Positions 1-9,283 of a stretch of DNA of 48,301 nt are shown here, in pieces; within the stretch, counting starts at the first letter, position 1, and each line of letters begins with the position of its first letter. Below the pieces are notes generated by a model. That model ran no database searches, was not told where the DNA came from, and saw nothing but the letters and a program-made list of their open reading frames with translations. This DNA comes from Clostridiales bacterium. Its GTDB lineage: Bacteria; Bacillota; Clostridia; Oscillospirales; CAG-272. The position numbers were made by a program, and so were the translations under genes. Where the stretch lies: NCBI GenBank assembly GCA_024693345.1, contig JAILLB010000072.1, forward strand, positions 1-48,301, read 5' to 3'.

Positions 1-3000
1 TCATCTGCTCTTCAAGGTCGTATATGATCTTCATCAAATCTTCTTTTGAAGTTCTGAGATCCTGAGTCTGAACAGAAAGTTCATCATACCTTGTCTTGAC
101 TTCTTTGTACTCTTCAATCGCTCCGACGTTTACGTTGCCCAAAGACTTAATCTCGCTCTTCAGCTTGTTCTGAATCGAAACAGATTCGCTTCTGCTCTTA
201 TCTGTAATCTTCGGATAGTTTGCTCCGCGCGCTTCAGACGGGGTGAGATCATACTCATCAAACAGGAAGTCTATGAGTTTCTTTGTCTTTTCGTCATTCT
301 TTTCAAGCACGGTTTCAGCCTTGGTCAGTGCCGTAAATGCGAGGTCGTGTTTTTCCTGATATGCTTTGCGCTTGTTGTTTATCTTGAATGATTTCTCTTC
401 CAACTCTTCTGACAGCTGGGACAGTTTCTTCTTTCTCTCTTCCAGTTCGCTTCTCTTCTTGGACAGCTCACCTGCAAGGCTTGAGGCATTTTCAACCTTT
501 CTGATGTTTTCATCAATGCTTGCTATGATATCCGCTTTTCTTTCATTGAGCTGAGACACTTCTTCTGAATGTGTTCTGCTGCTGAGAGTGAGCCTGTCGA
601 ACTCTTCCTTGAGCGAAGCCGCATTTTTCAGTTCAACTGCCAGAGCCAGAGATTTTTCGGACAAAACGGTTCTTGAATCATTGAGTTTCTGCTCAAGTTC
701 TTCTTTTTTGCCGTTATATTCTTCGACCTGCTGGTCAATCTTCTTGAGAGATTCTTCGTACTGTCTGCGCTTTTCTGCAATTTCTGCCTCGTTGTCTTCT
801 CCTGCACGAATGTTGAGTTCGATGCCGGATGATTCATCTCTGAGCTGATTCAATGTCTTCTGGATGTCCGAAATCTGTGTTTCAAATTCCTTGTTCTGAA
901 TCTGTTCTGCATTGAACATTGTGGATATGATGGACAACTTTGTCTTAAGGTCAGCAGAAGTCTCTTCGCATGAAGAGAGTTTTTCGTTTACTTCGTCTAT
1001 TTCGGACTGAAGTTTTGAGTCCTGTTTTTCCAGTTTGCTGATTTCCTGGTTGAGTCTTTCGGTCTGTGAATGTCTGGACAGCATTCCGGAGTCATTGGCA
1101 GCAGAACCGCCCGTAAAGCTTCCTCCGGCATTGATTACCTGTCCGTCGAGTGTGACCACTTTGTATTTATAGTTCAGTTTCTTTGCTATGACATTGGCTT
1201 CGTCCATTGTCTTTGCGATTATTGTCCTGCCTAGAAGGTAGTCTATAATCGATCTGAATTTGTCATCGCAGCTGACAAGGTCATGAGCTATTGAAACATA
1301 TCCGTCTATTCCGGTAATGCCGAGTTCTTTTCCGTCAATAGGTGTTCCGCGCATTGTGGTGGTCGGATAGAATGTGGCACGTCCTGCATTTTTGTTTTTC
1401 AGATATCTGATTGCATATTTAGCTGTTTCTTCATCTTCGACAACTATGTTCTGCAGACCGGGACCTAGTGCAACTTCGAGTGCAGTTGCATATTCTTCCG
1501 GAACTGTAATTATCTTTGAAACCGGTCCGTAGATTGCCGGATTTGTTCCGTCCGGCTTTTTCATGTACCCGTTCTTGAAGTCACTCATGATGGTCTTTAC
1601 GGCCTGTGAATAACCCTCCAGCAGTTCTTCCATTCTCTCAAATGTCTGAAGTCTGTGTCTTCTCTGTGTAATCTGGAGATATACTTCATTTTTGTCGTTT
1701 GAAAGTTTGGAAAGAGTCTCGCTCAACTGCGCTTTGTTGTTTTCGGACTCGTCGTACTTGGACTGGATTTCCTCAATTTGTTTTTCATACTGGCCGAGCA
1801 GCTTCTGTCCCTGTTCATATCTTCCCTGAAGAAGTGCAAGGTCGGACTCGTTATTTGTAATGTCTTCTTTAATAGATGAAAGTCTTTCCTCACCTGCACC
1901 CTTGCTTGTCTCAACAGCAGACAGTCTTATTTTTTCATCAACATCTGCAGAATGAATTCTTTCGGAATCCTCGATAGACTCCTTCAGAGCTTTCTCGGTC
2001 TTTTCGAGTTCGGTTTCCAGTTCGTCGCTGTCGTTCTGCAGCTTTTCACATTCCTGTTTGAGAGTTGCTATCTTCTGTTCACTTGAAGCGAGCAGATTGC
2101 CTTTTTCATACGCAAGTTCACTATCGGATTCCATCTGTTTGGTTTCCGATTCGAGTCTTGCCTTAATTTCGTCGAGTTTTTCCGTAAGGTGAATATTGTC
2201 GTTCTTGGACAGTTCTGCACTGCTCAAAGATTTTGATGCCTTTTCAATGCTGTCGCTGAGTTCGTTTGATACACGCTCAAGTTCCAGTCTGTTATTGGAG
2301 CTTGTGTTGGATATTTCTTCGTACTCTCTGTCGACATCCTGCAAATCCGAATCCGCAACATCAAGTTCGGCTTTGAGACCGGCGATATTCTCTTCGAGTT
2401 TTTCTTTTTCCGATTTGGCATTGTCAAGATCGTAAACTGCGAGTGAAACGTCTATGGATTTTTTCTGTTCAAATATCTCGAGATATTTCTTTGCCTTTTC
2501 AGAATCTCTTTCGAGAGGTCCTATTCTTGACTTGAGTTCGTTTTCTATGTCTTCGAGTCTTATGAGGTTTTCTACTGTACCCTCAAGTTTTCTCTCAGCT
2601 TCTTCTTTCTGGTATCTGTATTTCGCTATACCGGATGCCTCTTCGAACACTTTTCTCTTGTCTTCGCTCTTGGAAGAAATAATCTCATCTATCTTTCCCT
2701 GGCCGACAATTGAATAGCCGTTTTTACCTATACCGGTGTTGAGAAACAGCTCCGTAATATCTTTTGCAAGAACTTTCTTTTTGTTTATGAAGTACTCGCT
2801 GTCACCCGCTCTGTAGTAGCGACGGGTTACCGCAATCTCGTCATATTCTCCGAATGAATCTACTTTTCCGGCCTCTTCCGAGTTATCAAAAGTAATTGTG
2901 ACTTCTGCATAGCCCATCGGACTTCTCTTTTCGGAGCCTGAGAAAATAACGTCTTCCATTTTGACACCGCGGATGCTCTTTGGCGAACGCTCGCCTAAAA

Positions 3001-3139
3001 CCCACTTCACGGCATCCGAAATATTGGACTTTCCGCTTCCGTTAGGACCGACAACTATGGTGATACCCTGGTCGAAATTCAATTTTGTTCTGTCGGGGAA
3101 TGACTTAAATCCCTGCATTTCGATTGATTTTAATTTCAC
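1..3139 (-). CDS. smc: Chromosome segregation protein SMC (partial, C-terminus beyond left edge)
   Basis: SMC is the ATPase of the bacterial condensin (with ScpA/ScpB), which organises and segregates the chromosome. About 1046 residues are present. Reading from a GTG at 3139, the N-terminal head has Walker A GPNGSGKS (residues 31-38) and a Q-loop region IVGQGKIDEI (about residue 145). A long charged coiled coil follows, then the hinge with its glycine-rich GGSFTGGS near residue 670, then the returning coil. The signature motif and Walker B, expected in the last ~140 residues, are off the edge. The GTG start has GAGG six bases upstream, and that SD overlaps the stop codon of the preceding radical SAM gene, so the two are probably translationally coupled. 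The usual GEQS motif of the head reads GERS here. Identification is certain; the exact start is well supported. Confidence 0.97.
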   Translation of the reverse strand, partial: MKLKSIEMQGFKSFPDRTKLNFDQGITIVVGPNGSGKSNISDAVKWVLGERSPKSIRGVKMEDVIFSGSEKRSPMGYAEVTITFDNSEEAGKVDSFGEYDEIAVTRRYYRAGDSEYFINKKKVLAKDITELFLNTGIGKNGYSIVGQGKIDEIISSKSEDKRKVFEEASGIAKYRYQKEEAERKLEGTVENLIRLEDIENELKSRIGPLERDSEKAKKYLEIFEQKKSIDVSLAVYDLDNAKSEKEKLEENIAGLKAELDVADSDLQDVDREYEEISNTSSNNRLELERVSNELSDSIEKASKSLSSAELSKNDNIHLTEKLDEIKARLESETKQMESDSELAYEKGNLLASSEQKIATLKQECEKLQNDSDELETELEKTEKALKESIEDSERIHSADVDEKIRLSAVETSKGAGEERLSSIKEDITNNESDLALLQGRYEQGQKLLGQYEKQIEEIQSKYDESENNKAQLSETLSKLSNDKNEVYLQITQRRHRLQTFERMEELLEGYSQAVKTIMSDFKNGYMKKPDGTNPAIYGPVSKIITVPEEYATALEVALGPGLQNIVVEDEETAKYAIRYLKNKNAGRATFYPTTTMRGTPIDGKELGITGIDGYVSIAHDLVSCDDKFRSIIDYLLGRTIIAKTMDEANVIAKKLNYKYKVVTLDGQVINAGGSFTGGSAANDSGMLSRHSQTERLNQEISKLEKQDSKLQSEIDEVNEKLSSCEETSADLKTKLSIISTMFNAEQIQNKEFETQISDIQKTLNQLRDESSGIELNIRAGEDNEAEIAEKRRQYEESLKKIDQQVEEYNGKKEELEQKLNDSRTVLSEKSLALAVELKNAASLKEEFDRLTLSSRTHSEEVSQLNERKADIIASIDENIRKVENASSLAGELSKKRSELEERKKKLSQLSEELEEKSFKINNKRKAYQEKHDLAFTALTKAETVLEKNDEKTKKLIDFLFDEYDLTPSEARGANYPKITDKSRSESVSIQNKLKSEIKSLGNVNVGAIEEYKEVKTRYDELSVQTQDLRTSKEDLMKIIYDLEEQM

Positions 3140-3142
3140 TCT

Positions 3143-4165
3143 TTACCTCGCGACTATGGTCGTTCTCAGTTCAAATTCTTCGACATTCGGATCTCCCTTG
3201 ATCTTCATGTCGAAAAGACCATATTCTTTGATTATCCTGTTTTTGTTTTCTTTCTTATATCCTGCAACGGATGAAATTCTCTTCGGATTCGCATATACGC
3301 AAGCTGTCTTTCCGAGGCAATCTTTTCCGTTTAGTTGTTTTCTCAGCAGCTTGTCAAAGTATATTGCAATGCACATCTCTCCGACAGACTCTGAATATTC
3401 TCCACATGCCACATCACTTCCCGATGTAAGAGAATCTGTCGACTGAAGTCCTATTCTTATTACGTCAACTCCGTGACGAATAAACACTTCAAATGCATTC
3501 TCGCTTCTTTGTGCCGCCTGAATAGTTGTCATCGGAACATAATCTCCGCTCTCTGCCATTTCCGACAGTTTTGTATTCTTCAATACAATGCACGGATAAA
3601 TTCTTGCCCCGACTGCTCCCCACTCGGATATCTTTTCTGCAGTCTGTATTTCTTTTTCTTCGTCAGAACCCGGCAGACCAACCATCATCTGACCCACAAA
3701 CTGCATACCTGAGTTTACTATTAGCTTTGCTGCCCTTTCCGACTGCTCTGCTGTATGTCCTCTCTCGTTGATTTTCAGAACCTCATCCGAACAGCTCTGA
3801 ATGCCGAGTTCAACGGTCTTCATTCCGTTCCCTTTCAGGAGCCTGATAATATCTTCGTCTATATAGTCCGGTCTTGTCGAACATCTCATCGAGTCTATTC
3901 TGCCGGAGTCAATAAATTCTTTTCCCAATCTGAGAAGGTATTCCAGATCTTCTCTGTCAATTCCGGTAAAACTTCCTCCGAAATACGCAAGCTGTATTTC
4001 CTGCTTTTCCGGATCAGTTGTCTCCAGTGCATTCTCTATCTCGCTTTTAATATTTCCGAAATCCGGTCTTGAGTGTCCGGAAATCTTCACCTGATTGCAG
4101 AAAATGCAGTTGTGAGGACATCCCATGTGAGGGATGAATATGGGGATGTTAATATGTTTTTTCAT
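3143..4165 (-). CDS. Elp3-like radical SAM protein
   Basis: A 340-residue radical SAM protein. The 4Fe-4S cysteine motif CPHNCIFC (C16, C20, C23) lies right at the N-terminus, followed by the typical YFGGSFTG strand (about residues 61-68) and an ELGIQS motif of the SAM-binding barrel. It resembles the catalytic core of Elp3/coproporphyrinogen-oxidase-like proteins but has no GNAT domain, so tRNA wobble modification by the Elp3 route is not established. In Clostridia this family commonly sits between rnc and smc, as here. Its ATG shares one base with the rnc stop (TAATG), and smc starts three bases after its own stop, so it is the middle gene of a tight operon. The substrate is unknown. Confidence 0.85.
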   Translation of the reverse strand: MKKHINIPIFIPHMGCPHNCIFCNQVKISGHSRPDFGNIKSEIENALETTDPEKQEIQLAYFGGSFTGIDREDLEYLLRLGKEFIDSGRIDSMRCSTRPDYIDEDIIRLLKGNGMKTVELGIQSCSDEVLKINERGHTAEQSERAAKLIVNSGMQFVGQMMVGLPGSDEEKEIQTAEKISEWGAVGARIYPCIVLKNTKLSEMAESGDYVPMTTIQAAQRSENAFEVFIRHGVDVIRIGLQSTDSLTSGSDVACGEYSESVGEMCIAIYFDKLLRKQLNGKDCLGKTACVYANPKRISSVAGYKKENKNRIIKEYGLFDMKIKGDPNVEEFELRTTIVAR

Positions 4166-4893
4166 TAATCTGTTTCGTCAAATTTGATTCCTATTAACTC
4201 CAAAGCGTTTTTGGCAGCTTCTTTTTCAGCTTCCTTCTTGCTCTTTCCTATTCCTCTACCGAAAACATTGCTGTTGATTCTCGCTTCACAGATGAATGTT
4301 TTGTTGTGGTCGGGTCCGGACTCTGATACTATGACGTACTGAAGTTTCTCTCCGGGAGTCTCCTGGACTTTTTCCTGAAGAATGGATTTCGGATCCTGAA
4401 GGTTGTGTTCTCTCTTAATGATGTTTGTTGAGCTGATGACAAAAGGAAGAACAAATTGTCTTGCTTTGTCTATTCCGCCGTCAAGATATATTGCGGCCAC
4501 GAGTGACTCGAATGCATCTTCAAGATTTGACTCTATGTTTCTGCCGCCGTTTTTCTCTTCACCTTTTCCGAGGAAAAGATATTCACCCAGTTCTATCTGT
4601 CTTGCGAATTGTGCGAGTGAATCTCTTTCGACAATCTGTCTTCTGATGCTTGACAACTCACCTTCGTTTTTGTCCGGAAATTTATCGTATATATATTTGC
4701 TTGTAATGGCTGAAAGTATTGAATCTCCCAGAAACTCGAGTCTTTCATTTGACTGGATATTTGTTCTGGATTCGTTAACATAAGATGAGTGTCTCAAAGC
4801 CATGTACAGCAAGTCTTTGCTGTTGAAAAAGTAATTGATCTTTTTCTCGAGAATCGCCGGATCCCTGGGATAACTCATTGTCTTTTCTTCCAC
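4165..4893 (-). CDS. rnc: Ribonuclease III
   Basis: Double-strand-specific endoribonuclease that processes rRNA precursors and structured mRNAs. The 242-residue protein has the RNase III signature NERLEFLGDS with catalytic E53 and D57, a second acidic pair D126/E129 in NLEDAFES, and a C-terminal dsRNA-binding domain (about residues 160-240) with the conserved GxGxSKKEAEKEAA-like helix. I chose the GTG at 4893 because GGAGG lies about five bases upstream. An in-frame TTG at 4905 overlaps that SD, and the ATG at 4878 is 20 bases from it. A consensus promoter lies just upstream, so rnc heads the rnc / radical SAM / smc operon. All catalytic residues are present. Confidence 0.95.
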   Translation of the reverse strand: MEEKTMSYPRDPAILEKKINYFFNSKDLLYMALRHSSYVNESRTNIQSNERLEFLGDSILSAITSKYIYDKFPDKNEGELSSIRRQIVERDSLAQFARQIELGEYLFLGKGEEKNGGRNIESNLEDAFESLVAAIYLDGGIDKARQFVLPFVISSTNIIKREHNLQDPKSILQEKVQETPGEKLQYVIVSESGPDHNKTFICEARINSNVFGRGIGKSKKEAEKEAAKNALELIGIKFDETD

Positions 4894-4923
4894 TGCACCC
4901 TCCAAATAATACTTGATTAAGAT

Positions 4924-4952
4924 ATTATATATTATTTGGCCCGCTAATTCAA
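4924..4952 (-). promoter_or_regulatory. Promoter of the rnc operon
   Basis: On the minus strand TTGAAT (4952-4947) and TATAAT (4929-4924) are separated by exactly 17 bases. The -10 lies about 30 bases before the rnc GTG. It follows a terminator-like hairpin after topA, which separates rnc from the upstream gene. Confidence 0.75.
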
Positions 4953-4967
4953 CTGAATTCGCGAGCC

Positions 4968-5000
4968 AAAAACAACGAAATCCACGACAAATGCCGTGGA
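4968..5000 (-). terminator. Terminator after topA
   Basis: A 6-bp stem TCCACG/CGTGGA with an 8-base loop (5000-4981), followed on the minus strand by a T-rich run ending in TTTTT. It begins about 18 bases after the topA stop. The stem is short, so termination may be partial. Confidence 0.55.
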
Positions 5001-5017
5001 CTCTGTTTGCTGATTAA

Positions 5018-7255
5018 CTATTTCTTTTTGTAATCACAATCCGGATTGCTGCAGTATAAAGAATCTCCCTTTTTGGATTCGACAAGAATCGAACCGCATT
5101 TCGGACATTTTTCATCTACAGGCTTGTTCCAGCTTGCAAAATCGCACTTGGGATAGCCTTCACATCTGAAGAAAATCCTTCCCGATTTGCTCTTGACTTT
5201 GAGTATATCTCTTCCGCATTTCGGACATGGCACACCAATCGGATCCGGAACGGGTTTTGTTGTCTTGCATTTTGGATAATCCGTGCACGCATAGAAACTG
5301 CCGTATTTTCCTGTCCGTAAAACCATCGGTTTTCCGCATTTATCGCAGATCATGTCTGTCGGAACAGGTTCAGCTTTTTCGACCTTCTGAATTATGTTTC
5401 CATTCTTGTCAAGCTGCATTGTATTCTTGCATTCCGGATAGCCTGAGCAAGCCAAAAACTTGCCATAAGGACCATGCTTGATGACCATTTTTCTTCCGCA
5501 GTTATCACATACATAATCTGTCTCTTCAACCGGTATTTTTATTCTCTTGGAAGGAGCATTTTTGTTAGCCTTGTCAAGACATTTGTTGAAATCGTCATAG
5601 AATTTTGAGATGACTTCATTGTATGTATGTTCGCCCTGTGCTATGGAGTCAAGTTTTGTCTCCGCATCAGCTGTGAATTTGTAGTCAACATACTCAGGGA
5701 AATTTTCCTTCATTACTTCGACTACTGTTTTTCCGAGAGGAGTTGATGTGAGATTCTTTTTGTCTCTTTCAACATATCCTCTTTCGATAATTGTGGAAAT
5801 AATCGTGGCATATGTACTCGGACGTCCGATTCCTTTTTCTTCAAGGAATTTGACAAGAGATCCCTCGTTGAAGTGCGGAGGGGGCTCTGTGAAGTTCTGC
5901 TTGGGAGCAATTGACTCGAGTTTGAGTATCTCGTCTTTATCTATATTCGGAATCTTTTCTCTCTTCTCTTCGTCTTCCTCTTCCTCAATGCCTGAAACTG
6001 CGGTAAATCCTTTGAATGCCACGTCATATGTGCTGGCTTTGAAGAATTTTCCGTTGCATTCGATATCCAGTGAAAGCACTTCGAGTTCAGCATTTTTCAT
6101 CTGGCTTGCAATAAATCTGTTCCAGATGAGTTTATACAGCTTATACTGTTCGCTTGTCAGGACACCTTTGAGTTTTTCAGGGTTGAGATTCATATCCGAA
6201 GGTCTGATTGCTTCGTGAGCATCCTGAGCTGAGTTCTTTGTCTTATATACTCTTCTCTTGCTCGGATAATACTCTTTTCCGAACGTATTTTCAATGTATT
6301 CCTTAGCGGCATATGCAGCTTCATCTGCAATTCTCAAAGAGTCGGTTCTCATGTATGTTATGATACCGTGATCTCCGCCGAATTCTTTGCCAAGGCCGAC
6401 ACCTTCGTAGAGCTGCTGGGCAATCTTCATGGTTCTCGTTGTCTGGAAACCATATCTTCTTGAAGCTTCCTGCTGCATTGTCGATGTAGTGAAAGGAGGC
6501 TGAGGAGCTTTCTGTTTCTTCTCTTTTGTGCTTCCGACTACTACAAATTGTCCGCCTTCAATTGCATCAAGTATTGCCTGAGCCTCTTCTTTGCTCTTTA
6601 TTTCAGTTTTCTTGTCCACTGAATTTCCGTAATACTTTGCATTGACTATGGCTCTTTTAGAGGTGCTGAGAACGGCATCAATTGTCCAGTATTCTTCCGG
6701 TTTGAACGCCTGAATCTCTTCTTCTCTTTCGACAATTATTCTTGCAGCGACAGACTGAACTCGACCTGCTGACAGGCCGCTCTTGATTGTCTTCCACAAG
6801 AACGGGCTGAGCTTGTATCCGACAAGTCTGTCGAGTACTCGTCTTGCCTGCTGTGAGTTGACAAGATCCATGTCTATTTTTCTCGGAGATTCTATACCCT
6901 TTTGTACCGCTGTTTTTGTTATTTCGTTAAAAGTGACTCTGTCCGTCTTGTCTTCATCGAGTTCGAGCACTTTTGAAAGGTGCCATGAAATGGCTTCGCC
7001 TTCTCTGTCAGGGTCGGTTGCCAGGAAAACTCTGTCGGCTTCATTTGCCTTCTGTTTGAGTTCGTTTATGACCTTTGTCTTTCCCTGAATCACAACGTAC
7101 TTGGGTTCAAAATCTTTATTTACATCTATCCCGAGGCTGCTTTTCGGCAAATCTCTTACATGTCCGACTGAAGCAATTACATCGTAATTCTTGCCCAGAC
7201 ATGACTTGATAGTTTTTACCTTTCCCGGGGACTCTATTATAACTAAATTACTCAT
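5018..7255 (-). CDS. topA: DNA topoisomerase I (type IA)
   Basis: Relaxes negatively supercoiled DNA through a 5'-phosphotyrosine intermediate. The 745-residue protein opens with the Toprim domain (LVIIESPGK, E8; acidic triad in TDPDREGEA, D81/D83/E85). The type IA core has the active-site tyrosine Y301 in YMRTDS. Near the C-terminus are four tetracysteine zinc-ribbon repeats (from about residue 590), the last of them short (CPKCG...YCSNPDC). Four zinc modules is on the rich side of what Bacillota TopA carry. The ATG at 7255 has GAGGG ten bases upstream, and that SD abuts a small hairpin in the leader. The next gene upstream, a SpoU methyltransferase, ends 56 bases before it. Confidence 0.97.
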   Translation of the reverse strand: MSNLVIIESPGKVKTIKSCLGKNYDVIASVGHVRDLPKSSLGIDVNKDFEPKYVVIQGKTKVINELKQKANEADRVFLATDPDREGEAISWHLSKVLELDEDKTDRVTFNEITKTAVQKGIESPRKIDMDLVNSQQARRVLDRLVGYKLSPFLWKTIKSGLSAGRVQSVAARIIVEREEEIQAFKPEEYWTIDAVLSTSKRAIVNAKYYGNSVDKKTEIKSKEEAQAILDAIEGGQFVVVGSTKEKKQKAPQPPFTTSTMQQEASRRYGFQTTRTMKIAQQLYEGVGLGKEFGGDHGIITYMRTDSLRIADEAAYAAKEYIENTFGKEYYPSKRRVYKTKNSAQDAHEAIRPSDMNLNPEKLKGVLTSEQYKLYKLIWNRFIASQMKNAELEVLSLDIECNGKFFKASTYDVAFKGFTAVSGIEEEEDEEKREKIPNIDKDEILKLESIAPKQNFTEPPPHFNEGSLVKFLEEKGIGRPSTYATIISTIIERGYVERDKKNLTSTPLGKTVVEVMKENFPEYVDYKFTADAETKLDSIAQGEHTYNEVISKFYDDFNKCLDKANKNAPSKRIKIPVEETDYVCDNCGRKMVIKHGPYGKFLACSGYPECKNTMQLDKNGNIIQKVEKAEPVPTDMICDKCGKPMVLRTGKYGSFYACTDYPKCKTTKPVPDPIGVPCPKCGRDILKVKSKSGRIFFRCEGYPKCDFASWNKPVDEKCPKCGSILVESKKGDSLYCSNPDCDYKKK

Positions 7256-7266
7256 CTATATGGTTC

Positions 7267-7285
7267 CCTCGATGTTTTTCCGAGG
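7267..7285 (-). promoter_or_regulatory. Small hairpin overlapping the topA ribosome binding site
   Basis: On the minus strand CCTCG (7285-7281) can pair with CGAGG (7271-7267) across a 9-base loop. The 3' arm is part of the GAGGG that acts as the topA SD, so folding would hide the SD. The stem is only 5 bp and an effect on translation is an inference. Confidence 0.3.
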
Positions 7286-7311
7286 TTCCCCCTTAACAAT
7301 ATTTGTTCTTC

Positions 7312-8088
7312 CTATTTGATTCTTCTGTTTTCCCACATAATTACTGCGGCTGCAACAGAAGCATTGAGTGACTCGGGTCCGTTACACATTGGTATGTATA
7401 CATTCCCATCACTTGCATTTTTGATTTTCTCACTTATTCCATTGGCTTCATTTCCGATTATGAACACAACCTTGTCTTCTTTCGGAATGCTGTCCAGCGT
7501 CCTGGACCTGTCTTCAAGTACTGAAGAATATACCTTGTATCCTTCACTCTTTTTCTTGTCAATCTCATCTGCGAGATTGGCTGATTCCTTGACACTCATT
7601 CTGAATATGGAGCCCATGGATGCGCGAATTGTTTTAGGCGAATACAAATCCACGCTGTCTTCGGATGTCACAACTTCTTCTGCTCCGAATGCTTCGGCGC
7701 AGCGGATTATCGTTCCGAGATTGCCTGGGTCTGATACGCCGTCGAGAAACATGGATAAACCCGTGTTTCTTTTTTCGCGCGAAAACTTATTACATACGCA
7801 AAATATCCCTTCTGGTGAGTTTTCGCATGTAATCTTTTCATATACCGAATCGTTTACTTCGTACAATTCGCAATTGGTGTTTTTGAGCAGTTCACTGCAG
7901 TATTTCCTGTTCTTGGAAAGCGAAAAAACATATTTAAGATTTACACCGCTCTTAACGGCCTCTTCAAACAGTTTTTCTCCTTCAAAAAAGCACAGTCCGC
8001 TTTCGTCTCTGTCCTTTTTGTTGCGAAGGCTTCTCGCAATGACAACGAGGGAATTCTGTCTGGAACTGATGATTCCTTTGTAATTCAA
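7312..8088 (-). CDS. SpoU/TrmH-family RNA 2'-O-methyltransferase
   Basis: SAM-dependent ribose methyltransferase of the knotted SPOUT superfamily, acting on rRNA or tRNA; the exact nucleotide cannot be told. An N-terminal substrate-binding domain (about residues 1-100) precedes the SpoU motifs: the DGVSDPGNLGTIIRCAEAFG region (motif 1, with the catalytic Arg), IIGNEANGIS (motif 2) and IPMCNGPESLNASVAAA (motif 3). Start choice: a TTG at 8118 is open but lies inside the rplT terminator stem. The TTG at 8088 has GAGG eight bases upstream and gives an N-terminus NYKGIISSRQN like that of family members, so I use it (258 residues). In Clostridia this gene often follows rplT, as here. Confidence 0.88.
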   Translation of the reverse strand: MNYKGIISSRQNSLVVIARSLRNKKDRDESGLCFFEGEKLFEEAVKSGVNLKYVFSLSKNRKYCSELLKNTNCELYEVNDSVYEKITCENSPEGIFCVCNKFSREKRNTGLSMFLDGVSDPGNLGTIIRCAEAFGAEEVVTSEDSVDLYSPKTIRASMGSIFRMSVKESANLADEIDKKKSEGYKVYSSVLEDRSRTLDSIPKEDKVVFIIGNEANGISEKIKNASDGNVYIPMCNGPESLNASVAAAVIMWENRRIK

Positions 8089-8108
8089 ATCAGCGTTCCT
8101 CAAATAGC

Positions 8109-8138
8109 CAAAAACCAAAGCATATACATAGCTTTGGT
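8109..8138 (-). terminator. Terminator/attenuator after rplT
   Basis: Perfect 8-bp stem ACCAAAGC/GCTTTGGT (minus strand 8138-8114) with a 9-base loop and a following TTTTT. It closes the infC-rpmI-rplT operon 12 bases after the rplT stop. Readthrough into the SpoU gene remains possible, since I see no clear separate promoter for it. Confidence 0.75.
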
Positions 8139-8149
8139 CTTGATTTTAA

Positions 8150-8503
8150 TTATTTAGCCTTTTTTGCTGTTTCAACAAGAGCTGCGAAAGCTTCCTTGTC
8201 GTTTACTGCGAGTTCAGCAAGCATCTTTCTGTTGAGATCAACTCCGGCAACCTTAAGTCCGTGCATAAATGTTGAATAGTTCATGCCGTTAGCCTTAGCG
8301 CCTGCAGAAATTCTTGTAATCCAAAGAGATCTGAAGTCTCTCTTTTTCAGTTTACGTCCGATGAATGCATAGTTTCCGCTCTTCATAACGGCTTCTTTAG
8401 CCATCTTGAAGTGTTTGCTCTTGGCACCCCAGTAACCTTTTGCAAGTTTTAATGTTTTATTTCTTCTTTTACGCGTCATCATCGCGCCTTTAACTCTAGC
8501 CAT
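8150..8503 (-). CDS. rplT: 50S ribosomal protein L20
   Basis: bL20, an early-assembly protein that binds 23S rRNA domain I. The 117-residue protein has the typical basic N-terminal arm ([28 protein letters not shown]) and the conserved [16 protein letters not shown] helix; length is as usual. The ATG has AGGAGG upstream within the 23-base gap after rpmI. In Bacillota L20 also represses its own operon by binding the infC leader. Such a leader is visible upstream of infC, so this gene product is the likely regulator. Confidence 0.99.
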   Translation of the reverse strand: MARVKGAMMTRKRRNKTLKLAKGYWGAKSKHFKMAKEAVMKSGNYAFIGRKLKKRDFRSLWITRISAGAKANGMNYSTFMHGLKVAGVDLNRKMLAELAVNDKEAFAALVETAKKAK

Positions 8504-8526
8504 TTTAACTTACCTCCTGTAATACC

Positions 8527-8721
8527 TTATTTGTGAATCTGAGCCTTAACATTGGCTGTCATAGATGGGCTGAGATAAGCATCACGTCTGAGCTGTCTCT
8601 TGCGCTTAGGTGTTTTGATGCCGAGTTTATGACGGCGTCCGTTGCTGTTCATTTTTACAATACCGCTCTTTTTAACAGTAAATCTCTTTGCGGTAGAGCT
8701 GTGTGTTTTAATCTTAGGCAT
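8527..8721 (-). CDS. rpmI: 50S ribosomal protein L35
   Basis: bL35, a 64-residue basic protein of the large subunit. The N-terminus MPKIKTHSSTAKRF and the GRRHKLGIKTPKRKRQLR segment are diagnostic and the length is standard. It sits between infC (40 bases upstream) and rplT (23 bases downstream) in the conserved operon order, with GAAGGGAAG upstream of its ATG. Confidence 0.99.
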   Translation of the reverse strand: MPKIKTHSSTAKRFTVKKSGIVKMNSNGRRHKLGIKTPKRKRQLRRDAYLSPSMTANVKAQIHK

Positions 8722-8761
8722 TTTAAATACTTCCCTTCTTGTAATGCGTTATCCGCGATAA

Positions 8762-9283
8762 TTACTTCTTGATTGGTAAAATGATAGCCGTGAGGTTTCT
8801 TCCTTCAAGGACCGGTGCTTTGTCGCACTGTCCGAGTTCGGAACATTCACTTATAAATCTGTCGAGCAAAGTATATCCTATTTCAGTATGACGCATTTCA
8901 CGTCCTTTGAACTTGACAATTGTTCTGACTTTGTTTCCGCTGGATAAGAATCTGCGGGCTGCTGTCAGTTTTGTCTGGATGTCGTGCTCTCCTATGTTGC
9001 AGGTCAATTGGATTTCTTTTGTTTCGATGATCTGCTGTTTCTTTTTTGCTTCCTTCTCACGCTTGTCACACTCAAAGCGATACTTGCCGTAATCCATAAT
9101 CTTGCATACCGGCGGCTGTGCGGTCGGAGCAATCATAACAAGATCAAGATTCTTGTCATATGCAGTTTGAAGTGCGCTTGTTGAACTGACGATACCGAGT
9201 TGTTCGCCAGATGGTCCTATAAGTCTGACCTGTGCTGCATTGATCTTCTCGTTTGTGAGTAAGTCTTTACTATTGGTACTGAT
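8762..9283 (-). CDS. infC: Translation initiation factor IF-3 (ATC start codon)
   Basis: IF-3 binds the 30S subunit, proofreads initiator tRNA/start-codon pairing and prevents subunit joining. The protein has the two IF-3 domains joined by a lysine-rich linker: an N-domain beginning LLTNEKINAAQVRLIG with the PPVCKIMDYGKYRFE motif, and a C-domain with KFKGREMRHTEIG. The start is deduced to be the unusual codon ATC at 9283. A strong SD (CGGAGGT) ends five bases before it, and the resulting 173-residue product matches family length. An open upstream GTG/TTG reading would run through the leader hairpin. Unusual start codons are known for infC and make it sensitive to IF-3 itself (AUU in E. coli). 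A separate leader-based control by L20 is also likely. Confidence 0.95.
   Translation of the reverse strand: MSTNSKDLLTNEKINAAQVRLIGPSGEQLGIVSSTSALQTAYDKNLDLVMIAPTAQPPVCKIMDYGKYRFECDKREKEAKKKQQIIETKEIQLTCNIGEHDIQTKLTAARRFLSSGNKVRTIVKFKGREMRHTEIGYTLLDRFISECSELGQCDKAPVLEGRNLTAIILPIKK

Noticed and set aside
7316..8083. 255-residue plus-strand frame opposite the SpoU gene
   Set aside because: Antisense shadow; serine/leucine-rich with no SD and no family features, while the minus frame has all SpoU motifs.
8089..8118. SpoU methyltransferase start at TTG 8118
   Set aside because: That codon lies in the stem-loop of the rplT terminator; TTG at 8088 has a proper SD and a family-like N-terminus.
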